NCBI RefSeq assembly: GCF_000151315.2
Contig: NW_011887298.1
Span: 3,626 to 67,625 of the forward strand
From: Capsaspora owczarzaki ATCC 30864
Taxonomy: Eukaryota; Opisthokonta; Filasterea
Direction: 5' to 3'
DNA: 64,000 nt
A program made the position numbers and the translations under genes. This document shows, piece by piece, positions 11,601-24,400 of this stretch; the first letter of the stretch is position 1; every line of letters starts with the position of its first letter. The notes below the pieces were generated by a model. That model saw only the letters and a list, made by a program, of their open reading frames with translations, had not been told where the DNA came from and did no database searches.

Positions 11601-14600
11601 TGTTGCCACCATCAAGAATGGCCGTGGCAGTCGCCAATGCCTCAATCACAATCTCGTCGTCGTCCGAAACAAACATCTTGGTGGAAATAAGCGCCGCCTC
11701 GTACTTGTTCAGGGCAGACTGGACCTTGGCAATTTGGTCCCACGCCTCCTCCTTGTCCTCGCTGCTGGCGTCTGCCTTCAAACGACGCGCCTTTTCGACC
11801 TCGACAATGCCGCGAAGCAGCTGCAACGAGCGCGTGTCGAGCTTTTGCTGCTCCAGCAGCTCCTTTTCGCTCAGCGTGTGAGACGTCTTGGCAGAGACAT
11901 CGAGGGTCAGAATCATGCGGCCAATGTTGGGGTTGAGGCCCTTGAACTCCTTCTTGCTATTGTACTCGGCAAACAGCTCAATGTGACGCTGGAACTCTTC
12001 ACCAAGCGGGAGTTTGGCATCTTCGTCACCGAGATAAGGGCAGATGGGATCGGACTCGTACGACTGGCAGAGGTTGACGACCAACGTGTTCAGTCGCTCG
12101 TTCGCCTCACGCTCTTGCTCATGGCTGCGCAGATAATCCTTGACGGCGTCAGACAGACCAGCAACGCCGCTCGTTCCGTACTTTTTGTTCTTTTCCAGGG
12201 CGACATTCAGCTTTGCCTCAAAGTCGTCCGACAAGCCGGCGTGGCTGGAAAGCTGGTTGGAGAGCACGAGCAGACAGTCCGTCACGGACTGCAAGAGGGC
12301 AATCTCGTCTACCTGAATCGAGGCAAGCGGCGAAAAGGCCAGCAACGACTCGGCAAACTTGACGGAAACCCGGTTTTGCTCGGCGGTCGCGTCCTTGGCA
12401 GAGTACTGGGACTCGTAAAAGATGCGCGCAAACGGGACAATGCCCTCCATGATAAAGTCCATGTCATCTTCGGGCACAGGATCATCCAACACCTCCTCCT
12501 GGGCTTGCGGGTTGTTGGCCTTGCGATCCTTGAGCGCCTTGAGCTTGTCCTTGTGCTGCTTGAGCAGACCAGTGACCGCCTTCAAGTGATCCGAAAGGAG
12601 ACCGACAAACGTCCAAAAGTCGTCATTGTGGAGCATTTCGGCAGTCGACACAATGTCAGTGCTCGCAGTCGCCAGGTAGACCCAGACCAAAAAGCGCAGG
12701 TAGGGCGCCTTGTGCAGAACGGGGATCTTTGGGTCGGTGAAGACTTGGAGCAGCTCCTCGGGCGAGAAGATGGTTTGGCACATGGACTCGATAAAGCGAT
12801 TCTCACCCTCGGCGCACGTCGCGAGCAGATCGACGAGCTCAATGTGGTACAAGAGTTCGCGCGAGGGCTTCTCCGCGCTGGACTGCAGCAAGGCAATGCG
12901 CTCGTCGTTGTGTGCATCGTCAACGTTGATGATGGTGTCCTCGCGGTGCTGCATCATGTACTTGATGATGGCGCTTTGGTTGCGCTTGAGGGTCAAGTTG
13001 GCGTCCTCAACCTTTGCAATGTGGCCGAGCAATTGCAAGTACTCAAACACCTTGGAACCGTCCGAAAGCTCAGTTTCGGCAAGGAGCTCGACAATGAGCT
13101 GGATGTGCTTCTCCTTGATGCGCAGGCAGTTGGTTTGATTGCCCTTGAATACGCTCACGAGCATGCGCGCCTTGTCCTTCTCAGCTCCCTCATGGTTGAG
13201 CAAAAAGTCGAGACGGTCAAACAAGTAGTCCTGCATGCTCGTGTTGCGCCGAGCGAGCAGACCGAGAACCTTAAAGCACTGGCCAAACAGCTTGCAGATG
13301 GCCGCGTTCTTCTTCTCAAGCTCCTGGGCGGCAAGTCGATCGGCAGCCGAGCCGCCGCCCTTCTCGCGCTTGCCGAGCTCAATCCTGGTGCCCAGAATGC
13401 CGAGCAAGTCAATAACAATGCCAGCATTTGTCAGAATCGTCTGATTGGTGCGGTGAGGCTCGTGCGGATCGTCCTTCAGGTAGAGTAGCTTGGCAAGCCT
13501 GTCCAGCTCGACCGAAAGGCGCTCTGCTTGCTTTTCGCCAATCTTTGAGCGCGCCATGCGACGCACCGAGGGCAGCACCTGACGGATGATCTTGAAGGCA
13601 TCGACAGACTCGGGCAGCGTCAAGACCTGGCCGTCGAGCGCCATTTGGAAAAAGTTGCGACTGGCAGAGTACAAGCGCGTGATGAGGTAGTGAGCCTGGG
13701 TGGCGAGCTTGGTGTAGCCATAGTTGGCGCAGTCCAACAAGACGGGAATGATGGGCAGTTCGGGGCCGAGCGCATCGATAAACTCCGTGTTCTTGAACAG
13801 GGCCGCAAGAACGGGCTTCAGGCGAGCTGCCGGGATGACAGTCTTGGTCAATGGTGCGAGCTCGAGCAACTCGGGCTCAAGACCGTGATTGTGATGCTTG
13901 TTCTTGCCAAAAGCGCGGTGCAGCGTTGCGTGGCCCTTGCCGACCAGGTCGTGAGACTCGAGCTGCTTGAACACCCAGAAGAACTCCTCGAGGCGTGCGG
14001 CAAATCGGAAGTTCATCATCAGCTCGATAATCTCCAGACCCTTGAATTTGAGATTGGCCACCGACTTGTTTTCGGGGTTTTTCAGCAGACGGTCGACACG
14101 AAGGTACTCTTGCTGCTCTTCCTTGTTGTCCTTGTTCTCGTTGCCATAGTCGTCCGAGCAATCGAGGAGGCGGATGAGCGGACACAGCAGTTCGAGCAGC
14201 TGCGTGCGGTTGTTGTACACGCCAAACGACACGAGGGAACGGGCCAACGTCAAAATGGCCTCGATAAACTTGTTCTCCTCAATTCGGGTCGCAATCACAC
14301 TCGTCTCGTTGGCAATGGTCGTGTTAATCCAAGAGCGAAGCTCGGTCAACTCTGGCGGGAAGGAGTTTTGGACGGCCAGATGCGCAGCAGTGGTGCACTC
14401 GGTCGCACTCGAGTTTCGCTGCGTCAGAGTTTGTGCGTCAAACGTCAGCTGAATGCGCTCGAGAAGGTCCTCGTACGGCTCAATGTCGACAAAGGCTTGA
14501 TGTAGCAGGTCGGCGTAAGCAATACGATAGACCGGGTTGAGCTCCGTGTCCTTGACTGCGGCAAACACTTCAGCCCACACGACGCACTTGAGCTCATCGC

Positions 14601-16754
14601 GGAGCAGCGGAATGGTGACCTTGTTGCGACCAATGCACAGCCGACGCAAAAAGTTGATCTGCTCCAGCAGATACTCGGCCTCGAGGGATTTGGCGTCGTC
14701 TGCGAGCTCGTTCACTGGAACGACCAAACCATCGCGGAGCAGATCGACGTGGAGCACACCGTTGCGCAGGCTGACGGGAAGGATGACAGGGTTGCCCACG
14801 ACACCACCGAGCAGGTTTTCGCAAATGTAGCTTTGGATTTCATAATTGGCACCACCCTTGACGGCGCAGCAGGTGGCCAAAAACTTGAGGTAGCGCGACG
14901 CGCGCTGCTCCTTGAGCTTGCCAATGAAAAAGTCGAGCAGCGGAGGCTTGATGCGATTGACAATCGACATGTTGTCCGAGGCGAGCTGGGTCAGAATGTC
15001 GGTCGCTGGGAGACCCGAGCCAACTTGGCCGAGCATGAAGGGAATGAAGCGTGCAATGTACATTTCGCTCTTGCGCGATTCACCCTGGACATACTGGTTG
15101 AGCGCATTGTATGCCGCGGAGCACACGTCACGAACGAGCCGCTTGTCCGGAGTGCGCAGTTCGCTGATGGGGAAACCATCCGGGTTGTACGGAGAGAACG
15201 GCACACGGATGACCTCAATCAAGGCATCGACGCAGCGAAGGTGGCGAAGGACTTTCTGTCGGCGCTTGTTGGGCGTATCCTTGTCAACGACAAACTTGGC
15301 GAGCAAGTCCATGGCACGGCACAGGTAGGCTGCCGTCTCGGCCGTGAGTTCTCTCGGCTTGTCCTTGCTTGCAGCGGCGCGGAAGCTTTTCGCATACCAC
15401 TTGAGCGCAGGAAGGATGCCGGCAACAAAGTTGACATTGTTAATGTCCTTCTGCTTGGCCTGGGTGATGGTGAAGGCATCATCGTAGTGCGACTCGCGGG
15501 ACGCGGTCAGCTGCAGCAGCTTGGCCTTGTCGTACCGGATTTCCGTCATTGGCTTGCACGACTCGATGGCCGCAGCAGCCGCCGGCGATGGCGCGTCCGC
15601 ACCCAGGGTGTCGACCCTGGACACGGTGCCTTGGCGAGCATACGACAGGGTGGCATCGCCATGCAGCCAGGTTTTGGTCAGAGGGTGCTCGATGCGGGTG
15701 AACGAGCCGTACTCAATGTTCTGGCGGTCGCGAATGACGGCATGCAAGCGGAAGACGGCATCGGCGTCACGATGGTCGGAGGTGAGGGTGACGACCGGCT
15801 CGCCCGACGCGGCGTCCAGCTTGACGGCAAGAAACTGGCGGGTGGTAAAGTGGCGCAGACGCACGAGCTGCTCCCAACGCATGCGGCCTCCACGAGCAGC
15901 GCCGCTGTCCATTTCGATTTGCCAAAACACGGAGGGACCAGACGGCGGCTTGAGCGAGTGAGGACGCTTGGTTGTGACGTGACGCACGCGAAGGTGGGGC
16001 ACTTCAGCCACGCCAGTTTTGCCAAACGTGCCTTCCGCGGCAACGTAGGCCTCCAGTTCGCGATGGAACAGACGGATGCAGTCGCCAAAGCGAACAGGCA
16101 CGACCGACTCCTTCTCGTCCTTGCCCTCCTCAATCAGGGCGCCCGGCGAGGACGCAGCAATCATGGCCCACGTCTCGTCCGGGCGCGAGTACATGAAGAT
16201 GGAAAAGGCGGAGGGCGTAACGGACATGTTGACCTCGTGCAGACCGGCTTCAAGCTCGGCATCGTCAAAGGGATCGTGGCTTGCGTGCAAAAAGGACGCG
16301 GGGGTCTTGATGGACTCAAAGACAATTTGGTCGCCTTTGCGCACAATGTCGCCCTCGGCGCGCACCTTGTAACGCGGCATGACGCGGAACCAGCACAGCT
16401 TTGAGTTGTACTGGTGCAGCTCGACGCGCATGTTGGTGTCTTCAATCCACGCGGGATCGCTGGCACTGCCAGCCACAAACTTGTTCGAGAACGAGTGGTA
16501 GAGCTGGACGGTCATGCCGTACGTCAGGAACTTGCCGTTCTGGCGCGCCTGCTCCAGTGCATTGTCGTCCGTCTCGGCACTCGCGAGCTTCTTTTGCTGG
16601 AAGAGCGTGTTTTCCAGTTGGCGCGTCTGCGCCTGCAGCGCCTTGTTGGCCTCGCCCTTCTTGGTCTTGGCGACAGCCGGCATTTTCTTCTTGAGAGCCT
16701 GGTACTTTTTGTTGGCCTTGTACTTGTTCGGCACGAGAATTTGGAAGATGCAAG
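8653..16754 (-). CDS. ITPR: Inositol 1,4,5-trisphosphate receptor calcium channel (5' exon missing)
   Basis: ER calcium-release channel. Exons on the minus strand: 9287-16754, 9094-9177, 8839-8973, 8653-8730, with GT-AG introns and preserved frame, encoding about 2,590 aa. The N-terminal part has the MIR/beta-trefoil ligand region (CIFQILVPNKYKANKKYQ aligns with the CLFKVCPMNRY region of animal receptors; RKSEMYIAR matches the IP3-contact RKNQEYIAK segment). RIH domains and the RIH-associated domain (NYLNVLYHNVSSDNIELVSQ region) follow. Transmembrane helices begin near FFYWGVLLVTLLLNIFILVS. The pore loop reads NFGLENGLASVGIADV, then the NVIFGIIVDTFSELRDEK inner helix, the FICSIKAYDFEKYTKGF...EHNM cysteine/histidine linker and a C-terminal coiled coil (RLENLTRMVKSLVDRFEKD). 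The acceptor at 16755 implies at least one upstream exon. An exon ending at 16863 (donor GTGAGC, reading ...QPNVPNFQ) fits in phase, but no start codon in that frame is convincing. Confidence 0.9.
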
Positions 16755-19451
16755 CTGTGTGTGGTTTGTGGAGCAAAAATGATGCGAAAAATAATGCTGT
16801 GAGACAAAACGACCACCAAAAAAAAAAAAAAAAAAAAAAAAAGCAGCATCTTTCTTGCTCACATTGAAAGTTGGGCACGTTGGGCTGGGTGCGGAGGCTG
16901 CTGCTGCTGCCACCTGCACCAGCTTGATGCTCGACGCCATGATCGGCGCGTCGAACAGTCAGCAGCGAGTCGATGGTACTGTTGGTGTCAACAAAGGAAG
17001 GAGAAACAAAAGTGTGAGAAACTGTGAGAAATTCGGTCGAAATAATGACAGGATTCGACAAGCAGCCTGCACAACAGCGCCACGCAAGAGAGAACAGCAA
17101 AGGAGGGAGGTGGGAAGAGAAAGAGAGAGAAAGAATCAAAGGCGACTCTCGATGCGAATCAAAGAAAGACACAAATTTTTAAGAAGAAAAATAAAAAAAA
17201 AAAAAAAAAAGAATCACGCTTAAAATAAATGCGAATTTTTCGCCATGACTCAAATTCTGCCAAGAGAAGGCCGATGGCTGCCGTCGTGGGCTGCTCTGCC
17301 GGGCTGGCCGGGCTGCCGGTTTGTGCGCTTGTGTTGCTCAGCAGCACAGACGACAGAGCAAGAGTTTGAGTTGGGCGCTGCTGCTGCTGCTGCTGCTGCT
17401 GGTGTGCGACATTCAAAGAGTTGTGAAAAAAGCCAAACCTGCAGAAACCCGTTAAATTTTTGGGGTTTTTTTTTTTTTTGAAAAATCGATTTGTTTTGGC
17501 AACTTGGGTTTTTTAGGTTTTGTGAAGGATGAGGGTTAGGAAAAGGGGGTTGAGCATCTCATCGCAGTCGGAGTGCGCACAAGTGGACAAGTGTGTCGTG
17601 GCATCATCCGAGGTTAGGGGAAGCATGGATGGGTGTGAGAATAAGGAGGACATGCAATTGTGGATGTTTTGTTTTGTTCTTTTCGGCTTGTTGTTGGGTA
17701 AACAACAAATAACAACCACAAAAAATACCAACATCAGCAGAAACTGCTAATGCAAGCATGCTTTGATGTTGGGTTTTTGGGGGAAGCGGTTGAGGCGAGT
17801 CACAATGAGGAAGCACCGCTTGGTGCCCTTGCTCCGTGCAATGTTCAACAACCATAAACATTGCAAGTTTTCGGTGACTTGAATCATCGAAAAATACAAT
17901 GATAATGTAAACACTGCGTGTTCCTTTTTTCTTTTTTTTTCTTTTTTTTTTGGTTGTTTTGTTTGTTTTGTTTGGGTTTTTTGGTGGTCGTCAACTGAGG
18001 AGGAGGGGATTGCCGTGGGTTTGCAGCCTCATCCCACCATCATCAGGGGAGTGCAAGGGCGCATTGATGCTCTGTGCGACCCCCCGATTCGACCGCATGG
18101 TGATGATGAACGGATTCGTATGATTCTTTTATTTTTATTATTTTTTATTTTTTTATTTTTTTTCGCTTTTTGATTCTGCGATTGCTCTTCTCTGCCCATC
18201 ATCGCAGCCGCACAGACGGTCGCGCTGGGGGTGAATCCAAGGGCAATCAGCAATCAGCTGCTCTATCTCGCGGTCTCTCACTCTCTGTCTCGCTTGCCAT
18301 CCCCGTGCGAATGGGAATTCCAAAGTCAAGCCGCTCTCAATACAAACGGTTTTTTTTGTTGTTTCCCAATTATCAGTTCAGTAGCAACGTGGTTCACGGC
18401 AGCCACAGTCCGAGCATCTCGCTCCAAGCATGGCAAAGACACTCGGCTCGCGAACACAGAGCAGGGCAAGAACCAGTCGTGCATGCAGCACAAGCGAGAT
18501 GATCGCACGCAGAAGGAAGAACGGAAGCGACAGAACGAAAAAAAAAACACACTGGGACGTGAAAATGCAAAAAAAAAAAAAAAAAAAAAAAAAAGGCGAA
18601 AGCAGGGCTGTAAACAAAAGGGAAAAAAAGAAAAACATTGGCCTGTTATGGTGCAAGGCGCGGCCCAAAGAAGGACAAGCGCGGAGAAGGGGAGCCCGCC
18701 ATGTGTGTGTGGGGGGGGGAAGGTGATTGCGGACGGCAAATGGAGTAGTGCGGGAAAGAGGCGGGAGAGTCACAGCAGCAGAACGAACGGAGCGAACGGG
18801 TGTGAAGTGCAGCATCACAAGCTTCACACAAGGATCCAACCAGAGAGGGGTGTGGAGCGGTTACTTTTCAGAGAACAGGAAGCCATGCCGGTCCTCAGAG
18901 TACAGCGAAACAGAGTCTCCAATGCGAAGAAGCTCGTCTGCCATCGTAGTGAGAAAGCGAACGGGTTTGAAACAAAAACAAAAGAATTAAAAAAAGAATT
19001 AAAAAAAAAAAAGAAGCAAAAAAGACTGAAGGATGGATTAATTTGGGTTTGGCGGAGCATTCCATTTCATCTCGATGCGGTGCTGCGGTGCTGCGGTGCT
19101 GCGGTACACACGAGGTACAGTGCTGAATGAGCTCGCCCCTTCCCCTCTCTCTCTCTCTCTCTCTCTCTCACTCTTGGCTGGCTGGCTGGCTGAATTGGAC
19201 CGCGGGAAGAGAAGAGGCCGCACTGAACTCGACAACAACGTGATCGCCTTAACTGTGTCAGCCTTTCATGCGTGTCTGGGTCGTTGGTTGGTTGGTGAAC
19301 ATGACAGATGGACATTTTTGCAACGAGTACATGTGATTTTAACAAAACAAAACAACAACAACAACGAAAAAAACCAATTCAGCAACAAAAGACGACACAT
19401 TGTTCGCTTTGACGTCTTTCGCGCGTCGCGTTTCCAAGAATAGGGGGGTTT
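16755..19451. other. Intergenic region upstream of the IP3 receptor gene
   Basis: About 2.7 kb containing the unresolved first exon(s) of the IP3 receptor (candidate exon ending at 16863). It also has A/T homopolymers (16818-16842, 17196-17210, 17467-17480, 18569-18594), a (CTG)n tract at 17378-17401 and a CT microsatellite at 19143-19170. The open frames here are low-complexity, Lys- or Phe-rich translations of homopolymers. I see no supportable additional gene. Confidence 0.4.
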
Positions 19452-20760
19452 TTAACGTCGACGCGGAGGAGAGCGTGACCGTGATCGAGAACGGGACCGC
19501 GAGCGTCCGCGCGCTGTTCGTGCGCGCGGGGGAGAGCGCGACCGAGAGCGCGAAGGAGCGCCGCGACGTCCAGGTGGCCCGCCTGCACGGCGCACTGGCG
19601 ACCGTGACCGCGAGCGAGATCGTGACTTGGACCGCGACCGCGAGCGTGAGAATGAGCGGCGACGACGACGAATAGGAGAGCGAGAACGGGAGCGAGACCG
19701 GGAACGGGAGCGGGAGAAGGAACGGCGACGACCGGAACCGCGGCGTGGCGAGCGCGATCGTGAGCGCGACCGAGAGATGGATCGGCTGTGAAAAGACATG
19801 GGCAAAAATATAGCAAAAGACATGGTGAATGAAAAGAAACTCGGGATGCCAAAACAAAAGCACCAAACACCATGCTCAAGCGTACGTACCCTCGACGACC
19901 GCGAGCGGCATTTGCCCCGCCTCGCATGCGACCGTTGCGAGCGCGGGAAATCTGTCGGTCGTTCTCCTTGATCTTTGCAAACTCAACCGGCACCACCTGG
20001 AGTGTCCCAGAGTCAAACACATCACGTCAACTGTCAGCTTGCGCAAAACCATCAAAATCAATCGTCGCAAAACATACCGTGCCATCGATTTGGCCACCAT
20101 TCATGCAGTCGACCGCACTCTGCGCATCGGAAGCGTTGGTATAGCGAACCAAGGCAAAACCGCGATGGCCGTTGGGGCCGCGGCGTGGTACGTCCACCTC
20201 CTGGATTGCGCCGAAATGAGCGAAAATCTCGCGAATGTGTGCCTCCGTGACGTTGGACGAGAGCTTTCCAATAAAGACACGGTTGCGCGGGGCCGAAGGA
20301 AATCGCGAGGGTGAGCGGGATCGCGACCGAGACCGAGACCGGGACCGAGACCGAGACCGCGATCGGCCACGTCCGCGTCCACCACCGCCACCGCCACGAC
20401 GCTTTGGGGACAGCGACCGGGACCTAGATCGGGACCGCGAACGGGAACGCGACACCGACCGGGACCGCGAGCGAGACCGAGAGCGAGATCCAGAGCGAGA
20501 CCGGGACCGAGGCGACCGGGACCGGGACCGAGACCGCGATCGTGAGGCAGAGGGCGATCGCGACCCAGCGCCAGGAGGGCGGCGTTGTGATGCAGACTGC
20601 GACCGTGAACGCGAGCGCGAGCGGGAGGGCGATCGGGACCGGGACTGGGGCGACGACGACGACGACGACGCGGCTGCGTTGGCTGGAGCGACATTGGCTG
20701 CCGCTGCTCCTGCGCCCTCTGTCGGCGGGGGTGCAGCGCTTTCGGACGACACCCTACCGT
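19452..20760 (-). CDS. RNPS1: RNPS1-like RS/RRM splicing factor
   Basis: Nuclear RNA-binding protein resembling RNPS1 of the exon-junction/ASAP complex. Exons on the minus strand: about 20760-20078, 19996-19890 and 19785-19452. The RRM carries RNP2-like VFIGKLSS and RNP1-like RGFALVRY. It ends MNGGQIDGTVVPVEFAKI across the 20077-19997 intron, close to the HMDGGQIDGQEI segment of RNPS1. It is flanked by a long N-terminal RS domain, including a Gly-Arg stretch, and a C-terminal RS domain encoded by the last exon. The donors (GTATGTT and GTACGTAC) and acceptors (CTCCAG and TTCACAG) are normal and keep frame. The 5' end is unresolved: the frame stays open past 20760 but without a plausible methionine, so a short upstream exon is likely. 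The RS repeats make the complementary strand open as an Arg/Asp/Glu-rich shadow frame. Confidence 0.8.
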
Positions 20761-21246
20761 GTGGTGGTGAGACATGGGCAGAGAGACAGTCGGCAGAGAC
20801 AGAGTGAGCGACGTGGAATAGCAAAGTCCAATGCAAATCCCAATGCAAATCCCAATGGAAAAAAAAAAAATAAAAAAATAATAATAAAAAAATAAAAAAT
20901 AAAAAGATCGCTCGTTTTTGAGATGATTGGAGTTCAAGTGTGCTCAAAAATCAGCCCCGCGATGGAAGAAGCGGCGGCAAGGTCAGAGCAAAGCAGTTCT
21001 GGTCCTTGGCATTCAATAAAGTAGGAAGGCGGGGGTCGGAGGGGACGGGAGGGCGAGAAACGACGTCGTTTTCAGCAGTTTACATTTGACAGAGAAAAAT
21101 AGAGACTGAGAAATCGAGAGTTTGAACCAATTCGGACAGCTCCCACAGTTCGATGGCAGTGATTCCTGGGCAATCGGGAAACATGATCGCGGGGATGAAT
21201 GAACACGAACTTTTGCTTGGCAAAAGCTGCAATTGTCCAAAAGCCG

Positions 21247-21282
<36 letters not shown>

Positions 21283-21418
21283 GGTACGTTCAACTAAACA
21301 TGCTTCTGCAAAACATTAATCAGGGGGAAAAACAACCTCTCGTTTCAATCCAAAACACATACACTCATGAAATCGAAAACACAAAAACTCAACTGCAGTA
21401 CAAAAACGTTCGAATGAA
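20761..21418. other. Intergenic region between RNPS1-like and flippase genes
   Basis: Contains the expected but unidentified 5' exon of the RNPS1-like gene, a duplicated 16-mer (CCAATGCAAATCCCAATG...) near 20829-20855, an A-rich stretch at 20857-20905 and a (CTG)n tract at 21249-21280. No independent gene seen. Confidence 0.35.
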
Positions 21419-24400
21419 CTAAGCGGTGAGCAGCCCGCGGCGCTCGTCATCGGCATCCGTCGGTTTCCCTCGGCGAGAAAACGAGGAAGATGCACCGTTG
21501 CTGCTGCTCATGACTCGGCGAGCTCCGCCGTGACCGCGGAAATGGGCGTCTCGGGCGCGCCGGGATTCGCGCCGAGCATACTCTTCCTCTTGAATCAGCT
21601 GCCAGTCACGGGGCCAAAACCACGCATAGACGACCTTGAAAACAAAGTCGGGCAGGAGAGCTGTGACGACGAGAAGAAGCAGGCCCAGCCACATTTGCGG
21701 CAGACCGGCAAGGTAGATTGCGGAATGGAACAGGTAGTAGGGCTCGCTGATCATGAAGGAGCTCCAAAACAGCATAAAGGCGCCCAGAACCACCAAGGAA
21801 CCAATCAAGACAAACCAATTCAGCCACGTCACGTAGCCCTCCTCCATCAGGAGGCGAATGGTGACAACCACCAGCATGACACAGTTCATGTAGGCGCCCA
21901 GTGTAAACACGTCAATATCGGTCGTCGTTGAATGGTCAAGGCCCCAGGACGATGCAGCAGTGACGTTGCGGCCCACATCCAGCGTGAGCACGGTGGCAGA
22001 GCTCGAAGCAACGGCGCTCCAGCCGCCAAAGACCAGCAAGCCGCCAAAGAACACAACGAGCGCGTGCCAAAAGGACGATAGCATCCATTGGCCGAGTGCC
22101 TTGGACGAAATACGAGCGCTGGGTCCCTTGAGCGAGCTGTACAATCGCGGATAGCGGAGCAAGGAGCGCTCTGACACGTCTTTTTCCACCATGCCGTGCA
22201 CCAAGGCCGGTAGCGAGGTAAAGACAATGTTGAACAGCATAAGCAGGACGCTATCGTAGATGGTCTGGCCCGAGAAGCCCGAGTAAAATGCAAACAAGAG
22301 CTCTGCGGCAATCCACGCCACGTTCTTGTAGAAGAAATACAAGGCCACATCCGCAATGCGAATGTACGAGTAGCGGCCATGCACCAACAGCAGTCGCTGG
22401 AGCGACCGGAACTTGGCAAACGCGTAATCGCTCGAGCACGCCGCCTGTCGTCCTTCTTTGCCCATAATTCCCACACCGACGTGAGCCTCCTGTTCAAAGA
22501 TTGAGTATCACGTATGCCAAGCATTGAGTTTCGTGGTTAGAGCTCCATGGCTACGGAGATGCAACAAAGGACAAAACAATAAAAGGCTGGCTTGTGCACG
22601 ACAAAAAAAAAAAAAAAAAAGTAACCCCAACAAACACGCACACACACCTGAATCATGCTGACATCATTGGCACCGTCGCCGATGGCAAGCGTGACTGGTC
22701 GCTCGGGACTCTCTTTGACAAGGCGGACAAGCAAGGCCTTTTGCATTGGCGACATGCGACAGCAAAGCACGGCAGCGCAACGCTGGCATAAAGCGAGCAA
22801 CGCGGCGCTGTCGTGCTTGAGGGCAATGGCAAGTGTAGCGCCATCGATGACCAGAGCGAGCTGTGGCGGACCGTGGTGCGGCGCGGAGAGCTCGACTTCC
22901 AAAGACTCATCGGCCCTCAATGGAGAAGCCTGCGAATGTCCAGCGCTGGCTGATACCACGCTGCCGTACGAGCTGACACCACCGACGGTATTGGTTCCGG
23001 TGGTCTCTGGCTCTGGTGCAAACCGCTCACGAGCGGCATCCGTGGCCGCGTTGGCGGAATCACCAAAGCTCGTTGCATCAAAAGCGCCTGCTCGGTCGCT
23101 GGCGTACTCTCTGAGATACTGCCGGATGGTTTCCGAGCACTGACGACGCGAATGAGCATTCAGGTACAACACGCGCATGGACGACGACACGTGTCCGCAG
23201 GCCATGCTAATATTGATGGCGGTCTCTTGCTTGTCGCCCGTCAATACCCAAACCTTGATTCCCGCTCCGCGCAGCCGCTTCATGGTCAAGTCCACGTCGG
23301 CCTGGAGCTTGTCTTCGATGGCAGCTGCCCCTAGGAGGACTAAACCGTGCTCGATACGCTCATAGGCGGCGGCAAACAGGGCTGTGGCGGCAGCACGCAA
23401 AACAAAACATCCAGCGTGAGTGGCATCAACACACGCACACACCACCACACACGAAAAACAAGATCCATCCCATCCACTCGACACCATCGTCCTACCATCT
23501 CGATTATGCAAAGCCACGCTTGCTTGATGCAGACTTTCGCGGATTTGCGCAAACTCGTCATTGGACAGTTGCTTGGCCGCCACCAACAAAGTGCGAAGGC
23601 CACTCGTGGCAAAGCCGCCAAGATGGTCCATGGTGGTGGTCTTGATGGTCGACATGCGAGGAATCTCAACACCGGACGAGGAGGAACCCATGCGATGCAG
23701 GAAGGTGTGCTCGTCTGCCGAGAGCCTCGGCTCAATGACCGATTCCGCACCCTTGGTAAACACCCAAATGACACCCTGCTCGTCGCGCACAATCACGCTC
23801 ATACGCTTCCTGTCGGATGAAAACTCGAGCACGTGCAGGAGCTCGAACGCCTGCGGCTTGCCTTGAACCACCAGGTGCAACGTCTCGACCGTGCGCCGCT
23901 CAAATACAACGCCTGCGCGCGCAGCCCCGCTCACCAGTGCTTCCTCGTCTGGAGACGATGCTTGATAATGGATGGACAGGGGCAATGCAGCTTGTTGCGC
24001 CTGCTGTTGCTGCGACACCACGGGAGTGCTGCTCTGGTGCTGATGGTGGTGGCCGTGAGGGACGCGTTCGGCAAACACCGTGTGGCACGCAGCAAGCGCA
24101 GTGAGATAGACACGCAGAGCCGGGTTGGATTTCTCGGCTTGCGCAAGGGAGCTGGACGCTTCTAGAAGGGAGGCGGGAAGGTACTTATCGTAATCGTCTT
24201 CGGACTCGCTTCCTTCGTCGTCGCCACCAGCAAGGTCTTGCTTTATCGCATCGGCAGAACGGTTGGAGTTGCGGCTACTCGCGCCACTGCCTCGACCTTT
24301 GGGAGAGGCGGCGCCTGTGGCGAGAGCGTCCGGATGGCCACCAACAGTTGTGTCGCCCTGCTCGGCGGGAGTCTCGCTTTGCTCTTCAGCATCGTCGTCT

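Noticed and set aside
10294-13488. 1,064-codon open frame on the plus strand
   Set aside because: Exactly antisense to the IP3 receptor coding exon; the leucine/valine-rich translation is a shadow of GC-biased codons with no motif of its own. The same applies to the shorter plus-strand frame at 14749-16404.
16863-16940. ATG at 16940 (MASSIKLVQ...) as start of the IP3 receptor
   Set aside because: The exon would end in phase 0 while the next exon requires phase 1, so the join shifts the frame.
18231-19130. 299-codon plus-strand frame
   Set aside because: Its sequence is largely translation of A runs (Lys) and simple repeats, with no recognisable domain and no upstream or downstream exon support.
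19829-20807. Arg/Asp/Glu-rich plus-strand frames
   Set aside because: Antisense of the RS repeats of the RNPS1-like gene; the complementary reading of Arg-Ser codons is automatically open and charged.
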